Below are positions 50,891 to 61,690 of a stretch of DNA of 64,000 nucleotides, in pieces. Source of the DNA: Basidiobolus meristosporus CBS 931.73 (lineage: Eukaryota > Basidiobolomycota > Basidiobolomycetes > Basidiobolales > Basidiobolaceae); the NCBI GenBank assembly GCA_002104905.1, contig MCFE01000080.1:116152-180151 (forward strand), written 5' to 3'. Under the pieces are notes generated by a model, which did not search any database, was not told the origin of the DNA, and saw only the letters and a program-made list of their open reading frames with translations. Position 1 is the stretch's first letter; the number at the start of each line of letters is the position of its first letter. The position numbers were made by a program, and so were the translations under genes.

Positions 50891-53800
50891 ATACAAACTT
50901 TACCTCTTGTTGACCTTGAAGGCGAAACTATGTTCAACAGAGTGTTGACTGCCAAAAGGTATAAATCATGTTAAATCTCTACACTGCCATTCCTTTATGA
51001 TAAATTGATGAATGAATAGAATATAACCCTGCTTGTTGGGATTCTGCGCAAGTTACACATCATTTTCCGAGATTTAGTTTTAATGCAATGGCACACTTAT
51101 GCACCAATTAGAGTTCATCCTAGCACCCTCAATGTGTTGTTTTCCAGTATACCAACATTAGTTTAAAACGGCCATAACTACTCTACCAACATTTCCAACA
51201 CGTACATCTTCTATTTGCACATTTATGAAAAATACCTAATTTCTGCAACCACCCTTTGTTAGCTATGCTACATTCTAGTAGAAACTTCAAACTCAGGTTT
51301 TACCCTTCCCCCTGGTAGTTGTTTTCGTATCGGTCATTACTTGAGAGATAACCAGTTTTAGCGCAATAAGATCCACGCACTTTTTAAATATTCTAAATCA
51401 TCTATAGGCACCTGCTACCACCTTCTGCACATTCCTCATGTGGGGCCATACTACATTATAGGTATTGGTATTTTGATGCTTAACCACATTTGGGCTCTTA
51501 CTGTTTTTTGCACAAGGTCCATTCGAGACTTCTGTTAGAAAATTTTGATACGCACTGAACTCTAATCTTGTGCCAGGTCAATTACACCACATTAAGCTCC
51601 CATTTGCTGCTCTTAACTATTACCCTACCCATCCAAGTGTTTTGGTATATGTATATATCTATGCTATATATTAATATTATTTAATTTCTCAGCACTTTCA
51701 GAGCCAAGCCTACCTCAAGTAAAATATTGTACAATTATGAACAGATTGCAGCATATTGCCCGAAGGCATAATAGAATCCTTCAATGAGATATTCATTAAG
51801 GGTAAGGCAAATAGAACATTCTATAACGTTCCAAAAGGTGGTTAGGATAACATGGTATGCTTAACAAATATTTCAAATGAAAACAGTAAAAATTTAATTC
51901 AAATTAAACTAGAAATCGCAAAGATAAATGCCTGTGGTAGTTGGAGTATGGTCCTACATACAAATATAGGTTCTCAGCTGCGTTAGTGCTGGATGTCTCT
52001 CAAAATATAGCCAATACAAAGCTCTTGGTTACAAGAGGGGTGGAATAGCATCTGGAGACCATATGAAGAAAGGTGCATATACCGGGGAGTAGAAAAATCC
52101 AAGTATGAAATTGCAACTTGCAATAATATATGAAAGTGACCCTTGGCGCCCACTATACACTTGCAAAGCCAAAGGAGGCAACTGCAGAACTCCAAATGCT
52201 GTGTGGTATATAATTACAAGTCTCCACTCACATCAGCCGCTTGCCACACAAACTATAATGGCATCAATCTCATTATCAGCTTAAGCAGCTTTTAGTAGAA
52301 TATGACGTATGCAAACATGAAAGAAACCACACTAGGTGGACTCCACACCCTATGGTAACAATAGCATTATTGTTGCTTGTGCGTGATAGGATCATGCAAA
52401 ACAGGTTGTACAGTGCACGACATCAGCAAGCATAAATCATTTCTTAGTAAAATCGAGCAAAACTAAAAACACCTATGGAAAACTGTTGTAAGAACTATTG
52501 AAACCAAATATTGATGCTTGAAAATCAACTTCAGAGCCAATAAGGAAGGTGCAAAGCCCCGGGAAGGATATGCGTGAAGTATGAGAATTATTCTCCCTTT
52601 TGGCATTTCTGCAATTTCAAAGAAATATTAACCAAGCTAAAGTTTTAGTGCGGTGTGGGATCATGATATTGTATAGCTTATCTGCAAGGCATTATTCTAG
52701 AATGCAGTAATGACTTCGTATCAGAAGCACATTCTTTTCCACAGCTTATGTGACCCCTCCCCGCAATTTATTCACACCAACAGTAGGTCAAGTGGAAGTT
52801 TTGCCCTTTTGACTACAGGATGCTGCAATGGAAGGTAATAGAAGCTTAAGGGACATAAAGTCTTTCAATCGCCTCGATTATAACATCACCAATACTTTAC
52901 CAAATCCAGAATATAAATGCAAACACAATTTTGTCAATTAGCCCATACGCCAACGCCCCAAGGGTTTTCCAATTTAGCAGTACGCAATATAGTACGAGTA
53001 GTATCCCGCATCTGTGAATCAATGTACATTTATACCGTAGTCCTGAACCATTCATCGCGCGTGATATCTATGCTTGGATTGGAATATCGAAATCTGTGGA
53101 ATGCCCTAATTTCGAAACATCAAACTCTACATTTTGATCTCACCTTATCGGCCTCCATGCTAATCACTCAGCGATAAGCTTTACACCGAAAATACTTCTG
53201 TATACAAATGTATATAAATATATATATAACGATTACAATTGCGTCTTCTTGATATGGATATTGATAGCAAGACATTTCTATCAGATAAATGAATGGGCTG
53301 CTGTGTTGGTTCGTGTAGTGAGTAGCTTGCCACTCTGTATCCATAATTTTTGTATACCGCTTGGCAGTTAGGTCCTTGAGCATTTTCGAAAGCTGTGTTC
53401 CCACATTACCTTGGCCTTGACACTTGCTGTGCTCACTGCTGCAATAAGCTTCGTTTAGCAAATCCTCTATACTCCATAATTTCCGTTCGCCTCTCGTTCT
53501 ATTAGCTGCGTTAATCCGTAGATCCATACGTAGTGACGTGTATGGCCTCTAGTGACTTTTAGTCGTGGTGTAGAGCATAATTCACAACCGATAGGAATGC
53601 TGGAAATTCCTTGCGAAGTATGGATGGCCATGAAATGGGCGTTACCGCAGAGTACATGGACAGAAAGTGAACATCAAGGCTGGCTTATATCAATGGTAAT
53701 GATCCCATGAATGCCTCGTCAAAAGGTAATCAAATCTCCCGTGAAAATATTAGTTACTCACCCATTTGGCAATTACCCTTGGCCACATTTGCAAGAATTA

Positions 53801-55100
53801 ATATTCTAGATGATCAACATCGTGTATTCCTTTTCAATACAGTTCGCCTGGATATCCTCCTACCCACCTTACTTGATATGGCAGGCGCAGAAATAGAAAC
53901 AGTCGACTGCATTATACCATATAAGCACTTGAAAGTTTCTGGTTGGATATTTGTCACATTGCTATACCATAATAGGGTCAGCCAACAGGCTAGTCTGAAG
54001 AGAGCGTGAATGACTGTGCCTCTAATCAGATCCTCTGCAAATAGTACAACGGTTCCACAATGAGATTGCTTGGGGTTCACTGGCCTAATCCTTTAATTCC
54101 ATCCAGTAACGACTCTATGAGACTGTAAAATACCATTACATAACCGAATGACTTTTCTATTTATTAAGCATCGGCTGCACTCACGGACAGCAGAGCAACC
54201 TCGCGGATATCAATCAATGGGCTAGACTCATCTGCCATTGTCAGTAGCTAGTGCAGTGTTCATCTGAAATAAACTCGGGCATATCCAAAGAACGAGTGGC
54301 TTGTGTTAGTCCCCCAGTGACCAGGCCAACTATATTCGTAGCCTCTACTGAAATTGCTCTCAGGCGCTATTTTATATTTGGAAATATAATGGTTCTAGAA
54401 CAACTATGCAACAAGAGCACTCCGTAACCAATATCGCCTATGGTACTGCTGGGGATCGGTCTTAGTTATAGCATGGTGCTCAAGGTTTAGGGTGAAGATT
54501 TATATTGAATGAAGTCATAATCTACATACTGATACCCTTTAGGGCAAGGATACCCATTGACTGAGTCGGGAATTTAGGATCAATTCGGTAGCACTCTCGT
54601 GTGTGCAGTTACACGGAATATCATTTCATTCATATCCAATCCACATGTAAGTATCAATGACCGCCTAGAATGGAAATTTGAAGATGCAATTGGAACTATG
54701 TCATGGTTAAGAGATTTTGCTCAATTCAAGGTGACAAATTTTCAGATGATTTATCATATTACCTGAGAACGTACAATCAATGATTACAGTGGCCCACTAT
54801 CCTAGTGTCTTGGCTTCAGTACCTATCTGTTTTGTGTAACAGATAAATAACAGCGGCCTATCCCTGTGTATGATTGACTTCCTCTGACCTTTGTATTTCA
54901 AACATGCAGCCAATGGAGTGTCTTCATTGGCTCTCTATCAATGTTCCCTGGCTGGGAATGATTGTATTTAAAGAAACAAGCCCGGATTTTTTTTCTATAG
55001 AGCCGGTGTAGTAAGTTCTTCCCACCCAAATTCCCATATTACCTCAAACCTTCCTCTCACAACACCACCAGAGAACGCTGGGTACGCTACATCAGAACTA
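50891..55100. other. Long AT-rich intergenic stretch
   Basis: About 4.2 kb, mostly AT-rich. Frames at 53168-53527 (minus, 119 residues ending in an Ile/Tyr-rich stretch) and 53707-54009 (plus, 100 residues) begin with ATG but have no recognised domain. Composition at 51-53 kb resembles old repeat DNA. No RNA gene was identified. Confidence 0.35.
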
Positions 55101-56610
55101 ATGAAGAGTAATCAGTTCGGAGAGAAGCGGCTGTGCACAATATTTGTATTGATTGTAATATTGGCTGGGTTCCTCGCCCTCTTTATTGCGTATCCTATTG
55201 TAAGCGAGATTCGCAAGACAAATGGCCTGATCGACTACAGCGACATCCCCAAAATCAATCGCGGTGGTAGAAATAGTTGGATAGACTATGACACTCCCAA
55301 GAGCGCTTATCACCACACCGCTCTTGATGGTAGCACCTACGATTTGGTTTTTTCAGACGAATTCGAGCAAGACGGGCGTTCATTTAAGCCTGGTGCCGAC
55401 AAGGCCTTCGAGGCGGTAAACCTTCATTACTGGGTTACTGGTGATAAGGAATGGTACCATCCAGATGCTGTCACCACTCGGGATGGTAAAATGGAAATCA
55501 CGATTACGAAGGAGGAGATCAACAATATGGAATACAAAAGTGGCATGGTCCAGTCGTGGAACAAATTCTGCTTTACTGGCGGCTACATAGAAAGTAATGG
55601 TATTTGACGATTGTTTGTCTAGCATCTCACTAACAGCAGATTCCATAGTAAATGTCTCTCTGCCCGGGGCTGGTGATGTTTCTGGGCTCTGGCCTGGCCT
55701 ATGGACCATGGGTAACCTAGGGCGAGCGTATGTATAGAAATCATGCTGAAACCTTATTAGAGCGTTATTGACAACAATCAATACTACTAGTGGTTACGGT
55801 GCTACAACTGAGGGTGTTTGGCCATACAGTTATGACAGCTGTGATGAGGGAGTTACATTGAACCAATCGATGCCTGTCGGCTTATCGGGATTGCCTGGTC
55901 AAAAACTCAACAAATGTGTCTGTCCCGGACAAGACCACCCCTCCCCTGGAAAAGGCCGCTCCGCTCCAGAAATTGATATCATTGAAGTGGTTGGTGGTTC
56001 CAGCAAAGGAACTCTGGCCGAAGCATCACAAACGCATCAAATTGCTCCATTCGATCCCGATAGAAAGATGAACACTGATTATAATACCATATATGATCAA
56101 TCCACCACCAAATACAACACATACACTGGAACCTTACTGCAGCAGTTTGCCTCAGCTCTTACCCAGGTCCCGTTAAATGTGTACGACGGGAAGGGATATC
56201 AAACATACGGCTTCGAATACGAACCCGGGCCGAATGGTTATGTAACCTGGGTCATGAACGGAGTACCAACATGGCGTTTGGACGCAAAAGCACTGGGTCC
56301 AAATCCTAAAAGCAAAGTTGCACAACGTCTTATTGCAGCCGAGCCGATGTATTTAATCATGAACTTGGGCTTGTCCGACGGGTTTTCCCCGATTCAGTAT
56401 GATAAGTTGGTGTTCCCCTCCATCATGCGTATTGATTACGTTCGTCTTTATCAGAATCCGAAGCGTATCAACATTGGATGCAATCCAGATGACTTCCCAA
56501 CCTCCAAGTACATCAACAAGCACTGGAACGCCTATAATAACCCTAATTTAACAACCTGGGCTCAAGCAGGCTACTCTGCTCCCCCATACAACTTAGACGG
56601 CTCTTGCTGA
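55101..56610 (+). CDS. KRE6/SKN1-like beta-glucan synthesis-associated GH16 protein
   Basis: Three exons, 55101-55593, 55640-55727 and 55791-56610, give 466 residues. A type II membrane anchor lies near the N-terminus (FVLIVILAGFLALFIAYPIV), and the lumenal GH16-like domain follows. Landmarks are DGSTYDLVFSDEFEQDGRSF, NLHYWVTGDKEWY, FTGGYIE, GLWPGLWTMGNLGRAGYGAT, the catalytic-type acids in APEIDIIEVVGG, and YLIMNLGLSDGF. KRE6 and SKN1 act in the secretory pathway and at the cell surface for beta-1,6-glucan assembly. The protein is shorter than the yeast ones because its cytoplasmic tail is very short. Conserved Cys pairs (CVCPGQ, NIGC, DGSC) are kept. Confidence 0.94.
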
Positions 56611-57079
56611 GAAGTAATCGCTAACATCATAGTTTTCCATGTGTTGTATCCAAGTACTAGAGAGTAATGGTAAGCACTAATCCATACTTCACCTTGGAGA
56701 GTATTAGTCGTAGTTGCGTATGTACATATTGATCTGAAGTATTTCCCAGTCCCGTTTAACTAATAAACTTATAACATAACCTACGTGTACATGTGCTTAT
56801 TGCCATAAATAATCTTCGACTTTCCCTGCTATGGTATTGTTCGCCATATCAGATCAAGTTGATTATTATCCTAAATATGCAGTAGTAATAAGAGCTGTCG
56901 CCCGTATCAGGTGACTTTGTGTATGGTTATTTGGTATGGAATAATGCAATGATGATCTGATAGTTGAGTGCAATCTTGGATATGTACATGTCATTATTAT
57001 TGCGGCACACATGTTATATTTGGGGTGTGGGTGTTTTAGCAAGGGTTAGAAAAGGCTGGAAAAGGTTGGAAATTGTCTT
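56611..57079. other. Intergenic, boundary between genes and transposon zone
   Basis: 3' flank of the GH16 gene. Sequence becomes repeat-like from about 57.0 kb. No gene is recognised. Confidence 0.4.
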
Positions 57080-57694
57080 AGGTGAGGGAAATTCACCAAG
57101 GTAGGTGAAATATTTATTTGAAAGATTTGAAAGATCAGATACGTCCAACTACAAATAACAAAGCCAACTGGGAATTTAAAGTTCCCATAGTACAAACTGT
57201 AGATATTTCTGATCAATATAATCCAAGACTGGAACCCAGCCTGGGATTAGGTGTAGTAGGAAAGGTGTGTGGACTTGTAAATAGCTCTGCCACATAGATC
57301 TTAGATGGTCCTGTGCCAGTAGTCTTGGTTTCTCAGCTTTTTGAAGTTGTGAAGCAAGCTCTGTTACTACAGCAGAGCCAACCAGGGTGTGCCAGCACAA
57401 AGATTTCAGGGAGGAGTTAGATTCAAGCCATTGTTTGATGGAGGGGTTATGTGATTTCTGAAGTTTCACTAGGAAGGAAGCATGGAGATAGACCATTTGG
57501 ATTTGGTATGGATAGAACCCAAAGGCTCCAATAGTTGCATGGATATAGGGAGATACTGAAAGATAAGGTACCAAGGATCTGATACACTGATGGAAAAATT
57601 TATCCTGGTGGTGTGGTGGTGTATAAGTCCAAACGGCAAAATACAGCCAACACTTCTCAAGTGTGTATGCGTGTGGCATGTTCACTGGGTGCAA
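57080..57694 (-). pseudogene. 3' relic of a diverged LINE, related to the 60-64 kb copies
   Basis: On the minus strand, 57176-57694 encodes the region C-terminal to reverse transcriptase. It aligns with the downstream LINE: IRSLVPYLSVSPY versus ITSLVPHLPECPY, TIGAFGFYPYQIQMVYL versus ILGAFGFMPYKIRLLYL, and HTPFLLHLIPGWVPVLDYI versus HTPFMMNINPYHIPLINVV. The 3' untranslated end (about 57080-57175) also matches (TCACCAA, TTTATTT, AACAAAG). Only the 3' end survives, as expected for a 5'-truncated insertion. It is clearly a different, older subfamily. Confidence 0.8.
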
Positions 57695-58444
57695 TAACCT
57701 CTGGCAAAAGCTTGCTAGGAGTACTGAGGCTTTTTTTCTAATCTAATATGAAGGGGGATAAAGCCTCAAGCTTGTCAAGGGAAAACTATTGAGCTACAAT
57801 CCCCAACTTAGTTGGCGTCTTAACAAAAGCTCATAATGGCTTTAACATCCTTTGAGATGACAATGTACTAAAGCTTCCAAAGTCAAAACAACTGTAAACT
57901 CTACCAACAGTGACTTGATAAGAATGCAGCTTTGCCAATAGTTACAAAGACTGAAAAGTATCTTTGCCTGTACAAGAACAAACTTGGGAAAACAATCAAA
58001 TATAATAAAATATACCTACTCTGAGTATTCCTCACAAGTAGTGCCTCCAAGGTCAGTTGGCTGTCAGCATGGTTTCCTGGGAGTATTGTCAGGTCTGAGT
58101 CAGAAAGTAATGGTAATAGGTAGCAGTAATCTCACTAATCAATAAGTTGGAATATTGGAAGAGGGATGATTTATTTTTAAGGGATAGCCTCCCATAGGTA
58201 CTTTTTTGCTGCACAAATGCTTGCTAGAAAATACTTTCCAGAAGTTTCCAGAAGGTAGTAGACAGCCAATCATGTTGTTGTGTACTAAAAATAGCTCAAA
58301 TTCTTGGAGGATTGTACCATGAGACATAGAAGTACCTAGCCAATCAGATAGTTGTAATATGAAACCTCTGTGTCATGTAGTTACCTCATATGGTAGTAGG
58401 ATAGGAGGGTTATGAAACCAGGATGGTCATAGGACATAGGCACT
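57695..58444. other. Repeat-derived sequence, unassigned
   Basis: AT-rich, with no protein domain. It lies between the LINE relic and the gypsy relic and is probably older transposon DNA. Confidence 0.35.
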
Positions 58445-58683
58445 GTTGGGGGTACTTGCCTTATATGGTAACTATCTTATCTTGGCAAGGAATAGGAATA
58501 GCTTGTGCAATGGGTTAATAGTGACAAATAGTTTGCCATGTCACATAATAATAATGCATAGATAGATAGAAAATATTGCAATTTGGGATGATACTAATAT
58601 AGGGGGGGGGTAATCCTTCTTAGGGAAGTGAATGTATTGGAATGAGCACATCTGCCTGTGGGTATCACTGTGACCCTATAACA
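58445..58683 (-). repeat. Candidate 3' LTR of the gypsy relic
   Basis: On the minus strand a purine-rich tract (GACAGGGGGGTGGA) is followed directly by TGTTATAGGG, the usual position and start of a 3' LTR. A possible end is ACCCCCAACA at about 58445. Only one LTR is available, so the borders cannot be confirmed. Confidence 0.35.
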
Positions 58684-60254
58684 TCCACCCCCCTGTCAGC
58701 TTTGAACTCAGGTCAAAGCAAACTAAACATGATGTGCAAAATTCCGGTGCTTAGATAGCTTAAGTCTGTTTCCTGCCACAGGTACTCTTAGCAGTGTTTC
58801 ATCAAGTTCAGACAAGTAGTAGCTTCCATTTCCAATCACCTTAGAGATAATAAATGGGCCAGACCACTTATTGTCAAATTTGCAACTCTGCTGTTTGTCT
58901 AGAGTAGAATCATAGAGCAATGCTGGATCTCCTTGCAGTAACAGCTTTGGTCTAAGGCTATGTGATTTGTCAAATGGTTCCTTGTTCTGAAGTATTGTCT
59001 CTTTGAGTTTAGCAGCTGCTCTGGTAATATCAAGTTCATGGTGATCAAGCTGTTTAATGCGTGTAGTCAGTAGTTCTTCTGTACTCATTGTAGTTCTCCA
59101 ATATAGCATGTTCCATGATGTTCAATCAAGCTCTACTGGGAGAATGCAGTTGTGTCCATAAAGCAATTTGAATGGAGATAGGTGTGTGCTGCACTTTGTA
59201 GTGATTCTATCTGCCCAGAGTGCTAGATGAAGTTGTCTAGACCACTGTAGTGTCATGTTCTTGCAGCTCTTGACTTGGGAGTTAACCCGTGGGCTATGGC
59301 CTCTTTCAACCATTCCATTGGCTTGTGGGTGATAGGCAGTGGTGAAAGAAATATGAATCTTGTATTGTGAGCAGAGTTCCTGGATCAAATCTGAAGTCAT
59401 TTCTCCTTGGTCAGCAACAAACTGGCTGATGCAGCCAAATCTGCATATTGTATCTCCAAGATTGAATCTCCATATTGTGTGGCTTTTGTTATTGGACAGA
59501 GCTCAAGCTTCTACCCATCCACTCAGATCATCTCTGGTAACAACTAGGTACTTCTTGGTTCCAGCAGTTGGCATGTGGACCAGGTCAATGCCAACCTTCT
59601 GTCATAGGCAAGGTGTGTAGGTTGGATGGAGTGGTTCCTCATATCTCTTGGTTGACCTTCTTTGGCAAATGTCACAAGATTCAACAAAGTGTTGGACATC
59701 ATGACACATATGCTCCCAGTAATGTCTACTGGAAACAATATTGTAAGTGGCATCTCTTCCTCTATGACCACCAGGTCTTCCTTCATGAAGGCTTGACATA
59801 ATAGTCAGTTGTTCCTGGGGCTCAACTATAACTCTCCTTGGTATCTGTCAAGGCTTTACTTGTTTCAAGAGGAGGCCATCCTTTATGTAGAAATAATGAG
59901 CCTTCTTCCTGGGTTTTCTGAAATCATATGGGCTCATTCCCGGTGGCTTCTCTAAGGTTCTCAGATAGTCTTGGATAATGTTCCACATAGTGTTGCTGGG
60001 CTTCTTCACATGTAGTTGTTGGATTTCTGCATCAATTATGTCATCAAAGTCAGGGTCCATATCTTCAGACAACTGTGGTCCCTTCCTGGAGAGTGCATTG
60101 GCCACAACATTTGTCTTGCCAGGGATATGTCTGACCTCAAAGTCAAACATTTTCAGCCATACCATCCATCAATTTGTGGCATCATCAGGTAGGTCAGGCT
60201 TGATGCTCATTCCTATAAGTGGCTTGGCATCTGTCTCCAGGATGAAATGTTGGG
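58684..60254 (-). mobile_element. Ty3/gypsy retrotransposon pol, 5'-truncated and inactivated
   Basis: On the minus strand, in order: the RNase H end (HFILETDAKPL, then MFDFEVRHIPGKTNVVANALSR), the integrase zinc finger (HVQ/HYWEH, then CDICQRRSTKRY), and the integrase core (GIDLVHMP...KYLVVTRDDLSGWVEA, then FTTAYHPQANGMVERGH). The C-terminal integrase part has FDNKWSGPFIISKV and GSYYLSEL. Most pieces share one frame but are cut by in-frame stops (59848, 59602, 59122) and at least one shift, so it is dead. Reverse transcriptase, protease and gag are missing: similarity ends at 60254, in the middle of RNase H, where the LINE copy begins. Confidence 0.88.
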
Positions 60255-61666
60255 GGGAGACAGTCACCAACAGGTCAAATCTTTATTTCAGTTGAAACAA
60301 AGAAGCCAGCGCTACTGTTGTAGCTTTGATACAAGAGTGTGTAGCTGAGGGGAATTTGTAGGTAAGTTAATAAGAAGTGATGCTAGCTCTTCAGTTCTCA
60401 AGACACTGTTCAGTGGGAAGGGGGGTAGCAAGAGAGGTAAGAATGACTTGTGAACAACATTAATGAGGGGAATGTGATAAGGATTGATATTCATCATAAA
60501 AGGAGTGTGCTGCTGCAGATATTGCTGCCAAAGGTCTGTCAAGTACTTCAGGTAGGCCAGCTTGGGTTTTTCTGACTGCAGAATAAATTCAGCAAACTTC
60601 TTGACTTCAGGATCTCCAAGTATAGTTCTCCAGCAGGAGTCAGGTGTAGTGTGGTGTGTTCTCTTCCAGGCCTTAATCAGTAGGTAGTTGCAGTTGTGAA
60701 GTCTGAGGTATAATCTGGTTCTAAGGTAGAGAAGTCTGATCTTATAGGGCATAAACCCAAAAGCACCAAGAATAGCATGTCTGTAGGGGCATTCAGGCAA
60801 ATGAGGCACCAAGGAGGTAATGCACCATACTGCAAACCTGTCAAGCTTAGTGCAGTCTCTAGAAGTAAGTGAGAGAAGTGGTAAGCCAAATTCCAGGACA
60901 GGGAAGACAAACTGCTTGAGTAGAAGGAGGCAGCTGGGAGCTGAAGTTGTAGGAGGAGTAACAGCCAGTAGCTTGTGGAGTGCCTGTCTTGCCAGGATAA
61001 TTCTCTTCTTCAGGTGTGCTTCAGAGTCTAGTCCAGTAGGAAGGAAAGGAAAGCCAAGATATGTAGCAGAAACCTGAGCAGGTAGAGTGGAGTTCTCCAA
61101 GTTGATGGGAGAACCCAAAGGTACTGTCTTTGCAATGGAAAGCTGGAGATTATTCTTCTGCAGATACTGGTGGATGGTCTGGGAGTCTTGTTGCACATTG
61201 GAGGAGGATATTCTGATGTCATCAGCAAAGAGAGTAACCAGGCAGTCAGCTGAGAGTCTTGGGAAATCATTCAGGAAGATGGCAAACAGTATAGGACCAA
61301 GCACAGAGCCTTGAACCACTCCATTAGGAACTGAGAACACAGCTGATTGCTCACTTGGGTGCAGAATTCTTGCTTGTGGATCCAGAAACAGAGACCTGAC
61401 AAGGAGGGTGAGAGAGGTACTGGAGAAGCATTGCAACTTGGACCAAAGCAGATTTCTGTCAACTGAATCAAAGGCCTTAGTAATATCAAACAGAACTGAG
61501 GGATACTTGCACTGGAGAGAGTGATCTTGGCTAAGTATGACTGCATATTCCAAGGAGAGGCCAGGAACAAAGCCAAACTGTGCAGGATGAAACTTGAGGG
61601 AGTCAGAGTAGAGCTCCTGAGCAAGCAGAAGCTCAAACACCTTTCTGCAGGTGGGCAGCAGAGATA
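60255..61666 (-). mobile_element. LINE (non-LTR retrotransposon) copy 1, 5'-truncated
   Basis: Nearly identical to the 3' 1.4 kb of copy 2. The 3' end on the minus strand is CTGTCTCCCC, with no poly(A), directly joined to gypsy RNase H sequence. The 5' end is cut within reverse transcriptase, at the codons for ISLLPTCRKVFE, and abuts TTAGGG repeats. Differences from copy 2 are few (for example Glu versus Gly in the motif before AHLKKR), showing recent common origin. Confidence 0.9.
60312..61666 (-). pseudogene. LINE reverse transcriptase, N-terminally truncated (copy 1)
   Basis: The frame is open from the truncation point to TAG at 60312, giving about 450 residues without a start. It keeps FGFVPGLS, the RT block with FDITKAFDSVDR, VQGSVLGPILF and the active-site FADD in LFADDIRISS, then the C-terminal region. 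The ORF is intact but lacks the N-terminal fingers and any endonuclease, so it is presumed non-autonomous. Confidence 0.85.
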
Positions 61667-61690
61667 TTAGGGTTAGGGTTAGGGTTAGGG
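61667..61690 (+). repeat. Interstitial telomere-type repeat, (TTAGGG)x4
   Basis: Exactly four TTAGGG units lie between the truncated 5' end of LINE copy 1 and the 3' end of LINE copy 2, followed by GGGGAGACAG of copy 2. On the plus strand the G-rich strand points right, the polarity of a right chromosome end. Confidence 0.95.

Noticed and set aside
47000-56700. Cell-wall gene cluster (Fus1-like, SGNH hydrolase, GH16)
   Set aside because: The genes are on different strands, separated by kilobases and interspersed with unassigned DNA; shared theme is not evidence of a functional cluster.
60820-61314. Plus-strand frames at 60.8-61.3 kb repeated at 62.3-62.8 kb
   Set aside because: Their duplication only reflects the two LINE copies; they are antisense to the reverse transcriptase.
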